This document shows, in pieces, positions 1 to 13,300 of a stretch of 64,000 nucleotides of DNA; position 1 is the stretch's first letter, and every line of letters starts with the position of its first letter. The notes under the pieces are model-generated. The model saw only the letters and a program-made list of their open reading frames with translations. It searched no databases and was not told where the DNA came from. The stretch comes from Jacaranda mimosifolia (taxonomy: Eukaryota > Streptophyta > Magnoliopsida > Lamiales > Bignoniaceae). The translations under genes and the position numbers were made by a program. The stretch lies in the NCBI GenBank assembly GCA_018894105.1, contig CM032128.1:29163299-29227298 (forward strand), read 5' to 3'.

Positions 1-1548
1 ATCACTATCACTGTCAACAGAAGGTTTCTTCTTATTTCGACGACCTTTTGAAGGTGACTCACTAATGCTAGATGAACCATTATCATTGCTTGGCTGCTGA
101 ATTAAGGCTTCCTCCCTGCTCAAAACACCCAACCATATTGCACTCTCTTTAGCAGTCATCTTATCCTGTAAACACTTTGACTGCCTAACTAGTCTCCTGA
201 TCTTTGCAATATCAGATGACATATGCTTTATAACAGCAGTTAGCACCCCAACTTTCCACATCTTCTTAAGATCATGAGGCTTTTTATAAAGAGGAGCCTG
301 ACCCCTGGGCAATCCCAAACTAGTCCACCATTCCTCATTTCCTGTTGGCCACCAAGGTGGCGGTATGCCCTTCTCCAGAGGATACTTCCGCTGTGGTGGA
401 TTGCAATGTTGCATCAAGGAAGACAGAAGTGAGCCCAATGTCGCATCTTGCAAGTCTAGAAGAAGGCTCTGTGAGTTCCCATTGTGAGCACCACCTCCGT
501 ATCCCCTGGAAAGGCACTCAGCCTCATACTTAGCAATGGCTGCAGGGCCATTTTTGTCAAATTTTACCTTTTCTTTCCACCAAGCTCTTATGTTGTCCGA
601 CACACCACTAACTGGCTTACCCTTCTCAGGAATAATACCATACACAAACCCACGAGCCTTGCAGACTTCCATGAGCTTCAACATGTACTTCAAAATGCCA
701 TCTTGAGCTCGTGCCATCTTCTTCCTGCGCGCCTGATCCGTCGTGGACTCAGCCTTCTGCTTCTCTGCAGCTTGCTGTATCGACAGCTTCTGTCTTTCTT
801 TGATTCGCCTGAGCTTGATGCGGTCCTTCCACATTCGCTTCTCCAGTTCTTCTGCCTCAATCTCCTCATCACTAACATCTTTTTCCTCTATGTCATCATC
901 AACTCTTAAGTCATCAATTTCAATATCCGAACTGTTGTGTGGTACATCACCATCAGTATCCAAAAGTGCATTGCAAACAAATTTCCCAATGATATAAATT
1001 CAAAAAAGGAAAAAATAAGTAAAGTCGGACCAAAATTCTCTCCCCATCCGTAACTAAGACAACAAAAACCAACCCGTCTTCAATTAAGCATGAAAGATAT
1101 AAACTCCCTACAGTATATGATCCTGAGCAGATTGAGATACAGCATGTTTAATCATAAATTTTTAAGCAACATCTAATAATTAAGTATCTCATAACTGGTA
1201 AACAACACTCATCCAAATCAGTTAAAATATCAACTACCCCTCTTACAAAGATATGATCTTTATATCGCACCAAGAGGAACTAAGGCGTGCCCCTATTAAT
1301 TTCACAAGTGCATTAAAAGCACAGGAAAACTTTACTTTTCTCAAATTTTATAAGATGGACAATTCTTCCCAAAACAAGCAAAAACTACAGAAAAAACCCT
1401 AAACATTCAACACCACTTCCCATGAAGAGAAAGACAAAATTCAGAATTCAGTAAGGAGAAGATTAAAAAATTTAAAATCCCTCAGATTTTCGACAATAGT
1501 GAAAGCAATATACCTGACATCAACTCCTATATCTTCCAGGATAGCCAT
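1..1548 (-). CDS. EIL3: EIN3-like transcription factor, EIL3/SLIM1 type (5' part, runs off window)
   Basis: Minus-strand gene, two exons visible: 1514-1548 (ATG at 1548-1546, reading [11 protein letters not shown] plus two bases, donor GTATAT) and 1-931 (acceptor CAG, phase agrees). The protein runs through an acidic stretch ([16 protein letters not shown]), a basic region ([18 protein letters not shown]) and the conserved EIN3 DNA-binding core: [91 protein letters not shown] and [18 protein letters not shown]. The following IQQPSNDNG and the lysine/arginine-rich linker resemble Arabidopsis EIL3 (SLIM1, the sulfur-limitation regulator) more than EIN3 as I recall them. EIN3/EIL proteins are nuclear, plant-specific DNA-binding factors. 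The C-terminal half lies outside the window. Family certain; clade assignment likely. No frameshift or stop in the visible part. Confidence 0.93.
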
Positions 1549-2957
1549 ATTCAAAAAAAAATTTATGCCTGTCTGAAAATCCCAATTAAGGGTTGGGGGT
1601 AATTCAATGAAACAGAAAATAAAACGGGTACAAGAGATATAAATGAAAAAAGAAATAAAAAATGAAACGAGAATCGTGATGAATATGCGGAAACAAGCCC
1701 TCGCTACTTTAGTTCAAAAAGGTAAGAAAAGTAAAGTAATTACAGAAGAGAAGTCGTCTAGGGTAAAAGACGAATTTGTAGGAGAGACGACCGGAGAAGA
1801 AAAAGATTAACATAGAGCTACAAAAGGAAAGAGAGAAGTGGGAATCCTGTGTGTGGCAGCTCTTGTGCCTTCCACGTTTGCTTTTGCCATTTGTTCTTTG
1901 GCTGTTGAAAAGTTAAATTTGATCTCTTATGAAAAGTTCTTTTCAGATTGATAAAATGAAAAAAATATATAAATATATTGAAAATTAGGGAAAGATATAT
2001 TTGCATTATATTAAGTCATTAATTTAGAGACGAAAATGCCCTATGATTAACTTTTGAAATGTTCGGATATAGTTGATGTGGGATGTGAACATTCATGTCA
2101 TAGCAAACTACTACACTTGACTAATCTAGAGCTTTTTTTTTTTTTTTTCATTGCATATTTTTTCCATTCTACCTTTTGTCTTTAAAATATACTATCATAT
2201 AAAAATAAATAATAAAAATATATTATATAAAAAATCTCGAGTACGAACCCGAATTGATTTCTTTGTACACATTCTGTGCATCTAATTGTACAGTTTATAT
2301 TTCTATTTACTTAATTTGATAATAGAATACTATTTACTTATTCAAAGGATAATCTTCGTTATTTGTAATATTCTCTAAAAAAAGTTAATAATTTTTAATT
2401 TATACTTTAAATACGCCACAATAGCATATCTAATTTACAAATTAGCATATATTTGTCTCTAAAGTTTAGGCTTTAGATGGATTGTTTTCAATCACATTTT
2501 TCTGATGTTTTGGTGTAATTTTTTCAATAACTCTCTCCAGTATTGTTTAAATAAAAAGTTTAATAAAATTTTCTTAAAGATTGAGATTTTCTCAATAATA
2601 TATATATATATATGAAATAGTCCAACATTATTAAAAATTAAATGGGATTCATTTTAAAATAAAAAAATATAACAAGTGAGACACCATAATTCAAACTTTG
2701 GCACTTTCTTTAGTTACACATTAAACCTATCAAATTTATACATGAAAAATAAAAATATATATTTAAAAAAAATAAGGGAGTTAGAGACACAAGTTGGAAT
2801 TTAGGATCATCTTTAGCAATCTAAGAAAAATTAAAATTAAAATTTTGATTTTATTTGTTAAATTGTTTATGAATTATGATAAGTAATTAAACAATTATAG
2901 CTTTTCTAAAAAATTGCAATTTCAGAAGTCCAAGAATAAATTATCAAAATCTTTGAT
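1549..2957. other. 5' flank of the EIL gene, AT-rich, no gene seen
   Basis: Upstream side of the EIL gene. The first few hundred bases probably hold its 5' UTR and promoter, but no element can be pinned down. It contains a T-run near 2133 and a (TA)n stretch near 2599-2613. Short open frames here have no recognisable family. Confidence 0.5.
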
Positions 2958-2960
2958 TAA

Positions 2961-3346
2961 GAGGGTGTTTGACTAAACTTATTTAAAACATCTTATAAAT
3001 TCCTACATCTTATAAAATATTTTTGGAGATTATAAGATGTTAGATCTTATTTTTAAAATAAGTTGTTGAAGTGTTTGGATAAAATAAGATCTTAAAGTTC
3101 ATAAGATGTTAATAATGGCAATTTTATAATTAAAATAGTTAAAAATAAAGAAAATTGTTAGAATCTTAAAAATAAGTTAGAGTCTCCTATTTTCTTTAAA
3201 AGAGCTTATAAGCTTCTAATATCTTAGTTTAGGATCTTATAAGATCTTTTTTCAAAAAATTACCAAATATTTTTTATCAACTTATAAGCTCTTAAATATT
3301 TTATAAGATATTTCGAGAAACTTATAAACTCATCCCAAACACCCTC
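2961..3346. mobile_element. Tourist-like (PIF/Harbinger) MITE, copy 1
   Basis: A 386-bp AT-rich non-coding element with terminal inverted repeats: left end GAGGGTGTTTG, right end CAAACACCCTC, flanked by TAA at 2958-2960 and 3347-3349. The interior carries repeated ATCTTATAAGATC-like palindromic motifs. The 3-bp TAA duplication and GG(G)TGTTTG terminus fit PIF/Harbinger MITEs. Two further copies of the family are at 19306-19761 and 19765-20061. Confidence 0.85.
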
Positions 3347-3408
3347 TAAATAGTACTAGAGGAAAAATAGAAATATCCGCTAAAAATATAAACCTGAAGA
3401 GAGATAGA

Positions 3409-3440
3409 TGTCGAAAGTCGAAAGTCGAAAGTCGAGAGTC
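3409..3440. repeat. Short tandem repeat, 7-bp unit GTCGAAA
   Basis: Three perfect copies of a 7-bp unit followed by a degenerate copy (GTCGAGAGTC), in AT-rich DNA. No function inferred. Confidence 0.8.
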
Positions 3441-5735
3441 AGATGCGGATATCCCTCATTTAGGACGGAATTTTAAGAGGAGGAAAAAATTGAAGAGAAA
3501 AAAAAATTGTTATGATATTGAGAAAAGAAAGGAAAATTATCATTATTTATCAAAATATGATTAATTAAATTTATCAATTCAATAAAAAAACCCACTCAAA
3601 GTTTCACGTTTTATTAATAACAATATAGATATTTAGATGAATATAACTTTCATATATTTTATATTAGCATGTGCCTGTTGCAAATCATCAAAAACAATTT
3701 ATTTTATAATAATATTTATTTTATTTTATGTGATTAAAGAATGAATTGTAATTATTTTTAGTATTTAAAGAAAATATTTTAGTTAAAGATATTATGTTTG
3801 AAGATAATTTGTACTTAAATAAATTGTAGAATATCAAGAATTGCTAACTTTAAGTTTACAAATTATACAAAAATTATTGTTATAAAATTTCAAAAAATGA
3901 AACAATTAAAAAAAATAAAAAATAGAGCATAATATTACTAAATATATTTTTTCAATTAGGTAATATTTATACATATATATTTTGATATGATAAATAAATA
4001 AATAAATAATTATTTTAAATTATAAAGCTTTTTTTATATGATTTCTTAATAATGTGGAAGTTACAGTTACAATTTTCATAATATTCAAGATTTTTAAATA
4101 TTAACTATTTTTTGTTAGAGTAAATATATAAGCTCTGGTACATTGTATAAGAAAATAACTCACATTAGGTTATTATTTTATACCTATTTCACTAAGTAGT
4201 TTATAACTTGCAATTTTTATAAACTAAAATATGTCTTAATATCCATATAACTCTGATAAGTAAATTTTTTTTTTATTTACACATGCAATTATTTTATTAT
4301 TTTTAAAATTATCATAACATATATTACGTACATGAATAAAATAATAAGTAAATTTTAAATATTCAATTCAAAATAAAATATCAATCTCGCATAAGTTTCT
4401 TTTATAAATATATCAAAATGTACGAATAATTAAATGGATACTTACTTTTAGTCAAACTTTTTTTATTTGACATTATTAATCTATGCTATAAAAATATCTT
4501 TTATGAATTATTATAAGAAAAAATATTAAAATAAATATATGCAATATAATTATAAAATTGTTTAACTAAATGTATTAACAAATATAAAAATTGATACCAT
4601 TTGCTATTTAAGTGGTCATATATCTAGCTTTTGAAAATTTTCAATCATATCAACTTTATATATGTCCCTTATAAAAGAATTATTTCAAATAACTGAAAAT
4701 AAGTTCTCCAATATTATATTGCTAAAACTTAAAATGATTTAAATTAATAATAAAATAAAATCAGAGTGCATAATTGTTGTAGAAAGTAACTTTTTATATT
4801 TGAAATAAGTTCTTCAAATTAAATTTGTTATATTCTATATAGTTAGTTTTATCTAAAAATATTTTACATGTCTACAAACTATTATTGTAAAAATAATTAA
4901 AATTTAAAAATTTTAATAAATTGTGGACTTACATATCAATTAATTTATAATTATTCATTTCTCAAACTTCTAACTCTTTAATAAAGAAGTGATTATTTGA
5001 TATTTTACATAAATATTTGTCTATTTTTTTCATAAACAACAAATAAGCTGTAAAAAATTTTAAGTCACAATATCAAGGGATAATTATGATTGTTAAGTAT
5101 TTCAATTTTACTTTTGAAGTATATTTAGTATAAATTATATAAAATATATATATTTAAATTCTATTGTCTGGAAAACAATTATTTAATTAAGAAATAAAAA
5201 TAATTTGTTCGATTAAATATTTGAATATTTTTATTTTTTAATAATTTTTTGATTAAAAATAATTAAATATTGTATTGCTTCAACTAAAAATAAAGTGATT
5301 ATATTTATATAAATACAAAAGAATTTATTAAATATGAAAAAATAGTTGTTGTTTTGAAATAACCTAGTTATTTACTACTTTATTTGGATAAAATTTTGAA
5401 TCTTTTCAAACAAAAATGAATAATTAAATTAAAAGGCATAAATATCTAACTCTTTAAATGAAAGATAAGTTAATATTTATTAGAGTTCATATTAATTATG
5501 TAATTTCATTACATCGTATATCTATTTAATTTTTGATAGTTAATATTATCAAAGTGAATATAAATTACTAAATATAAAAATATCAATTATTTAGAAGGTA
5601 TTTATTTAGCAATGAAATTTTGATTTCTACCTGTATATACATAACTTTTACAAATGATTTATTTATTGAAAGATAAATAAAATGATTTTCTTATAAAAAA
5701 TATTATCAATAAGTAAAGATGCTACCAATTGAAAT
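3441..5735. other. AT-rich intergenic DNA, nothing recognisable
   Basis: Very AT-rich with long A/T tracts and no coding potential on either strand. No target-site-flanked element could be delimited by eye. Ends at the AAACT duplication flanking the solo LTR. Confidence 0.5.
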
Positions 5736-5740
5736 AAACT

Positions 5741-8702
5741 TGTAACGCCCCGACCGGGAGGCGCCTACTTCCGGCCCAGGTGCTACTCAAACAGTACTAT
5801 ACATCTTCTTTACAACAGAAAATACATTTCTCAAAAAATTCCAAAGGAATTAATTTCTACATCGACCTCCATTGGATGTTCAATTCTGAACCGAAGTATC
5901 TCGAATCGCACTTAGCACTTTTATCACCATCATTGCCTCATGTGTCGCCTGGGTTAGTTTATCTTCGTCACTCGATCCTTTCTGGGGTAAAGAACGAAAG
6001 AAACAACAAGACAACATAAATTCGAATGACGTAGTGAGCCGGTTTACCAATAACAATGTAATGACAATTTCACAAATAGTCCCTAAGAGACAAGCAGAAG
6101 CATAAATATTTTCAGAAGTTGTGAGAGAAGGTTTATAGTCAAAATTTAAGGCAATCCATCCCACCACTGTCCCATACCAATGATGAGACTTCACAAAATT
6201 TACTATCTCTCACAGAGGTTTAAACCCCAACTATGATTAAAAAGGGGTTGATATGCCATTTAAACATGAACAGGATTCCGGTCACATACGTGAGTTTCAA
6301 AGCATAAGTAATAGGCATATCGAATAACCCAAATATAATTTAACAAGATATTTTCACTGTTAAGTTGGTGGTGGTTCTCTTACCTTGTCACTCCACTTTC
6401 GAAAACATGAAAATCCTTATTTCTCCGATCCTGAGTGATCAGCTCGGATAATCAACAAACAAAAGAATGGCTATCTACATGCCTCATTTCTCCGTGGCCA
6501 ACTACCTCCAGCCAACTATGGAGTCGGATGTGTTTAACAGGGTATTGGCTGAGGGTTGGTTGCCGTCAATTCATTTAGCCCGGTCCACCTATAGGCAATC
6601 CTAGGGCCCACCTCCAAGGGTATCACATAATCAACATATCAAAGTATCCAACAACATTTCACATCACATGTCACTCCGCCACGACACCCGAAATTCAAAT
6701 GCTCAACATTTAACGCATTTCCATAAAACGGTCATGGCTATGACGGAACATGTATCTCAAAACCAGTGTTCCAGATAATATATCAAGTCGCCATGTTTAT
6801 ATACAAATTAACCCAACACCAGGCTGGTTTCCAGGAAGGTATGATGATAAAACAATATATTTCAAAATCACTTTTCAGCTACCTCAACACAATCGCCAAT
6901 TTCAGATAAAGCGATGTCAATCAAAATTAACAAAAGTGCTTAGTATAGAAGGGCAATGTGGAGTACTATTTTCAACATATAGATTGAAAGGAATCAAGCG
7001 ATCATGATACATCAGCAAGTATATATGTTCTTTCCCCAGCAAAGGATTATCATATTATTGAGTATAAACTCACCTAAAAATTACAGAGGGATCCCTAGTC
7101 GTGTGGTCGCTCGGGTCTTGGCTTCCTAGTCAGTCCGAGAACTGTCATAAGATACTCGGGTTATTATCCTATTAATCCTCTGAATCTTAAGCACAAAGAT
7201 AGCTAATATTTTTATCAGACTTAAGGTTATTCTGACATAGTCCGAATAACCCTTAAATGTTTGGAAAGTCCATGACCTGATTTTCTATTCAATTCAAAGT
7301 TCAGAATAAAATAACCTAATCCAGCATGATGTTGATTTTTGAATCATAATTCCCAATGTACTTAAATATCCTTATCAAATTCTTCAGTTACTCATTTGTA
7401 GTATCCTAATTTCCTAAAGTTTCATAGTGTGATGAAATGTTTAACAGAGTCATACGTCACTGTTCTTAACTCAATAAGTCAGTAATTCAGTTGTTACGAT
7501 CTTACTTAAGGTCCTAATAGTATCTGATAACCCCACTCGGGTTAATTGAGTTCAATATAATAATAACCATAGGGTTAATTTGTGTCTTAGGCTAAACTGT
7601 AGTTTAATAAGTGTAGTTCATATCATAATTAAACTTTGATCCGAACATTCAATTACATTCAAGATACAAATCGAATCAAAATTCGATTATTGAAAATTAC
7701 CCAAATCGTATAGATTCAACATCCAGATTCAAGACAAGAATAGCTCAGACGAGTTCAGGACCTAATTCTGTACACATTGCCCAAAAGTTTTCGTACGTGC
7801 CGCCGCCGAACAACCACACGTCACTGTCGGACCACCACGCATCGCCGTCGGAGACGAGGACTACCACCGCCGCCAGATGAGCTTCAGTGAGCCCAGCAAA
7901 ACCTCTCAAACAATTTTTGACTCCGACAGCATTATGCCGATCAATTGGCCGTTCAAAGCCGCGCGAAACCTAACCCGCTGCCGTCACCCCACCAGCTCAA
8001 TTCCTCCGCCACCGTCGATCAAAACACCAAATTGACACCACCACCACCTTACCCATACCCCTGCGACCAAAACCCACCTAAATCCAGTTCATTTTCGCTG
8101 CCAGAAACGGTGAAACCACAACCTGCCACCACCTCGTCGTCGGCCTCATTATTGCCGGCAATTTCCTCGGTGGTTTCCAACATTTTTGGCATGGTTTTGC
8201 TTGCCTCAGCAAGAGGAAGCTTTCTACAGAGTTGTTTTCTAGGTTTTTGGCCATTTTTCGGCGATTCACTACTAGGGTAGAGGTTGGGGTAATTTTTGTA
8301 AATTTAATTAATTTTCGTCCTTAATACTATATATAATAAAGTATTTTCATATTTATTCAATTCTACCCCAAAACTATAAACTGCCTTCAATTGAACCCCT
8401 GTAAATTTTTGACCGATTTCAGTTTGACCCCTAAGTCACAATTAAGTCCTTCAATTTTTATTTCTTACACATTGGCCCCTAATTTTTTTTGTTTTTGGGC
8501 AATTAAGTTCAAATTTAATTATTTTAAAGTCCTCAGACTTTTAATTTACTCACATTGACCCTCTAACTTTTATGATTTTAATCAATCAAGTCCTTCTCTT
8601 ATTTACGATTAAATCCTTCAATTCCCAATATTTCTACCTAAACTTTAATTAGTTTAATTTTAATCAACTTAAATTGATATTCTCAAAAATCGAGGTGTTA
8701 CA
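5741..8702 (-). mobile_element. Solo LTR of about 2.96 kb, probably Ty3/gypsy
   Basis: The segment starts TGTAACGCCCCGA and ends TCGAGGTGTTACA, so the ends are short imperfect inverted repeats of TG...CA type, and it is flanked by a perfect 5-bp duplication AAACT (5736-5740 and 8703-8707). No second LTR, primer-binding site or gag-pol follows, so it reads as a solo LTR left by recombination. Read on the minus strand it begins TGTAACACCTCG followed by stretches such as GGGTCAAACTGAAATCGG that I associate with long Ty3/gypsy (Tekay/Del-like) LTRs; orientation and superfamily are inferences. The 7790-8260 portion is less AT-rich and contains short open frames without domains. Confidence 0.82.
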
Positions 8703-8707
8703 AAACT

Positions 8708-10365
8708 TATCAAGGGACATGATATTATATACAGGAAATGAAATACTTCTTTCTTATGTGCACATAATTAGAAATGGGTAAATCAAATATTAATAAATTT
8801 AATGAATATTTTATAGAAAAATATAATGTATTTCTTCATTTATTTAATAAAAAAATTAGCATAATTTCAACAACTTAATAAAATTATAATATTTTTAAAT
8901 GTTTCATAATATCACATTATTCGAGGCACATTGCTTAAATATGAATATATACAATTTTTTATCTAGATAAATCGAAAGATTTGCAATTAAAATAATAGTA
9001 AAATAAAAATTCAATAATATCAAAGATAAGTTCTTACATGAACATACAAAAATATTTTAAAATACTAATAGAAATAAATACATAAAATATAATTCATTGA
9101 AATAAAAAATAATGTACGATGATGTTTTTAAGTAACATTTGAGGAAATAATAAAGTAATAATATTGATAAAATATTTAAATATATTAGAAGAGTATCTAA
9201 CTAATTTAGTTTAAAATAAAAAAAAATCAAAAACTTTCTATAAAATAAACTTTAAATTATAAAGAAAAAAAGACATCATTACATTATGCTAATTGACGAA
9301 AGAGGTCCTACAATTAAAAATATAGAATTATAGTATGAATAATATAAAAATAAAAAATAAAGAGAATAATTGTAGCATAACAATTTTTTCATATAAATAA
9401 ATGAAATACTTATCTGCTAATCTTGTGTAAATTAAATTTATAAGATAGAATTTTGTAATAAGAGTACTTAATATGGTGCTTATAAAATATTTTTTAAACT
9501 ATAAATTGATTTAATGGGATAAGAATATGATTATAATATTTTTAGAATTATCTTATGAGATAAAAATCTATAATGCAATTTTGAATAAACACAACATGTT
9601 ATGTTAGTTATAATAGATATGCTGGTTGTGTTAAAATAAAATATAAAAATAAATAAACAAACAACAAAAATTTTCAATTAAATTAAAAAACTCAAACTTC
9701 TAAAAATTCTAATAGTAGCACATATATTTAGTGGATCCTTCATATGGAATCTAGTTACATTTGATTTAGAATAATTCCCATGCATTTAACATGATGCCAA
9801 ATTAAACATCTACATTTAAATTGAATGAATTTACTTGAACTTAAGAAACTCTTCACAAAGTTATTAAGAAGATATAGGGTTGCGAATAAGTTAAGCATTC
9901 GACAAATTTTTAGGTTTAGTCTCAAACTCAAACTCGTTTAATTAAGAAAATTAAGCTCAAATATGAGCTTATTTGTTTGTCTTGCACAATTGTCTAGAAT
10001 CATATGCAAAATTTAAATTTTAAAGTTAATTTTTGCATTCAATCCTATTCAAATTCGAAATTGAACTCACTTATACAATATATCATAAAGATACTAGTTG
10101 TAATAATTTTGATGCTTAAATTAATATGAAATATATTATCTTATAGTTATTACACATATTACTATATAACACCTATATTTTTCTAATTATTCTATAACAA
10201 CATGCAATTAAAATGACTTGAACTTATCATTATGTTTGTTATAATAATAACTTTTTCAAAATGGACTTTTTATTACTATTTGAGGAGGCTGCTAAGTTTA
10301 TTTATTACGATATACGACAGCTAAACATTGTTATCTTTTACGAGCACAAAAAGAGAGATGTTTCT
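8708..10365. other. AT-rich intergenic DNA and 3' flank of the megaenzyme gene
   Basis: No open frame with a recognisable product. The right end, next to the stop codon at 10366-10368 of the minus-strand gene, should contain its 3' UTR, but no poly(A) signal is singled out with confidence. Confidence 0.5.
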
Positions 10366-13300
10366 TCAATTGTGCGATTTAGTCCTTACAACTTCTTCTT
10401 TCATGGCAAGTGAAAGAGCACCAAGACTGCCCCCATCCTCCACCACCACTCCAGGCATGGCGACTCCTCTGCTCCCCACAAATCCACATTCCCCAATCCT
10501 AATCTTTCCAAACTTCACTTTCCCACCTTCACCTTCGTATATATGTCCAAACAGCAGAGCTTCTCTCCCCACACATCCACCTCTTTCTATTTCCACCATT
10601 TCAGGGTTCAAAACTGCCCCCATGCTGTCCACATAAATCCCTCCACTCAGGTCTATTTCTGATCCCATCAGTTTCATCCATACAGCAAACAAGATTGACC
10701 CACTTGTCATTTCCATGAAATAATCACCCACTAATGTCTTGAATGCTTGCCAAATTGTGTCCATGAAGATTGATTTGCTCCACAAGAATGCTGTTCCTCC
10801 ATCTTTCTTCTTTCCAACAAGAACCCATTTTACGATGGCACAAGTCAGCGCTGCCCATATGCCTGAAATCACCCAAAACAATGGTAGCAGCCAGTACAGT
10901 GGATATTTCAGGGTGGTTTTTGCAAAAAGTAGCCAGCTTAGAGGGCCCGAGGCCACATATGCCAAGAGGAAGTAAGGCAAGAATGTTTGAAGCAAAGGTT
11001 GCGCGAAAGTGGACCATGATGTTTGATACCAAGTTCTTGCAAGTGTTACTTCTTGGCTTGAATATGAATTTGAATCGCCTTTCTTTAACATTGCTGCAAC
11101 GGGACAGCCTGAGAGGTCCACTTTGACATCTGATTGCTCTATGAAAGCTCTCCAGGCCTCCGGGAGAGGCTCATTATTTCTCAGGTGCTGGCAAATCTCG
11201 TATATCAAGGATCGGCCATGGTCAATCGAAGCACTCTGGGAGGCTGACGTTGCTCTTATGACATCCACCTCGGGCCACCTCAGAAAAGGATTGAATTCAA
11301 GCTCTTCTGATTGTTCTTTTGTGAGGTTCTCATTTAAAATTACCTCTCCAACATCCACAATTGGGAACTCGCTCTCATCCCATGGTTTCGTGCAGTCGAG
11401 TGCTATATCTCGTGCAGCTGCATCCTGAGGCACAGGCCGGAATTGGAGCTGAAAAATGTAGCGAACCCCGTCAGGAGAACTCACACGTTTCTGAAAATCA
11501 TCAGCCAGGAAAAGAAGTGGACGTTTATCATTGCTGTCCCTTGGAATTGCGCCTGTTTCTGGAGGGAGGATTCCTATTGGCTCAACTTTTCCTGAATCTT
11601 CACTAATTCTCTCATCAAAAGGCCCCAACTTGATTTTCACATACATCTCCAGTCCATCTTTGAACCTGAAGAGCCTGCAGATGTTTGAGTAATAATGAAG
11701 TTCAGTAAAACTTTCTGCATTGCGAAGGGACATCCAAACTGCATCTCTGATATGTGGTGCTCTCTTTACTTGCTCTTCTCTGGCGGGCAATCCACACACA
11801 AGCCATGTAGCAAAATCAGAAATAGTACGAGCATAGAATGCTTTTCCCGTCTTTAGTGTTAAGTCCAAAAGCGTGGCTTGAGAATCTGATTCATCGGAAA
11901 ATATTCTAACAGCTGCTCCTCGTGCATCAATTCTTGCATCATCGTCAGCACTCAAGCTGTTGCTATGCCGAACTATGATAGGATAAATCTTCCCAGGTTG
12001 GAAGATTTTGTGATCTGGAAATCCTTTAATGTTGTCATATATTTTTAGCTCTCCTTTTCCGCTAACTCCAATTCTATGGAAGTATCTGGTTCTGACCTTA
12101 AGGGTGGTGGCAGCCAAATTCGCAGAAAGATTTCCGACAATCTTCTTATACTTTGCATCCATTTCTTCAATCCGCTCATCCAGCTCATGCATTGTGTTTT
12201 TTATCATGATAGGAGTTTGAGATCCAATATAGACGCCACCTCTTTGAAGCACCGAATTTATAGGGGCAGCTGAAAGTGCTCCAAGAATCACTTCCTTTTG
12301 TATAGTTGCACCAGGGAGGACAAGGCTTTGGCTTCCAACTACTGAATTTTCCTGCACCTCAACTTTTCCCTTGATAAAGCCATTGGAGGAATAGAAACCA
12401 GGGATAATCCGGCTAAAGTCGCCTAGATGAACACCAGCACCTATTGATACCAGTTTGGGTTCTAAAACAGGGTTAATTGCTCTAATAGAACAATATTTCC
12501 CCACTTTTGTGCCCAGAAGCCTCAAGTACATACAGAAAGCTTCTGTCCCAGAAAGAAGTTTTGCAAATCTAATATGACAAGCAACAATGATTCTGTGACG
12601 AAGCCATGTTTTCAGTTGGGCTTGTGGTGTTTCCTCATTTTCAGACAGAGAATGGTTTATTAAGGATGTAAGGAAGCTGAGTATCAATCCATGAGCTGTG
12701 TATGCTGTAGCGATTGAAACTGCAAAGCTCAATGGACTCAAAGATGTGCCACTGACGACAATAGCATATGCAGCAATGGTGAGAGGAAACCAGTGGAAAG
12801 CTCCAGAGATGCAAAGAAACATGAAGTGCTCAATGGTGGGAGTCCTTCGGCCTAGCAGGATATAGATACAGTAGAAGATGGCTGCCGAGAGAGAGCTTAT
12901 GAATCCAACTGAGTATACGCCCATCAGATGATTAATGGTCTGATGAGTAGCATCTCTGTCTTTTGGTATTTCTCCAACCTGAGACAACAGTGGCAAATAT
13001 ATGGTTGTTAGTTCCAAATTATTCCATGATTGGCAGGGGTGTTCAAAATTCTTACCTTGAGAATGTTGTTATTGGATTTGGAGACCAATTTTCCCTCTTC
13101 AGTGACTTGCAGGGCAGGTACCTCAGTGCCATCTCTCAGAACACTTCCTTTTTGTATCACGGCATAGGGACCAACTGAAGAATTTTTTCCAATCCTTATA
13201 GGCCGGAAGCTCAAGATTTCATTTTTCACCTCATGGCCTTGTAGTAATACTCCCTCGGCTATTACAGCTCCATCTCCAATAGAGACTAGAGCAGGATCAG

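Noticed and set aside
300..320. Possible frameshift in the EIL gene near GLPRGQAPL
   Set aside because: On careful reading the frame is continuous ([18 protein letters not shown]) and matches the family.
5780..8280. Open frames of 79-111 codons inside the 3-kb LTR-like segment
   Set aside because: No domain, low-complexity proline/serine content, and enclosed by TG...CA ends with a 5-bp duplication.
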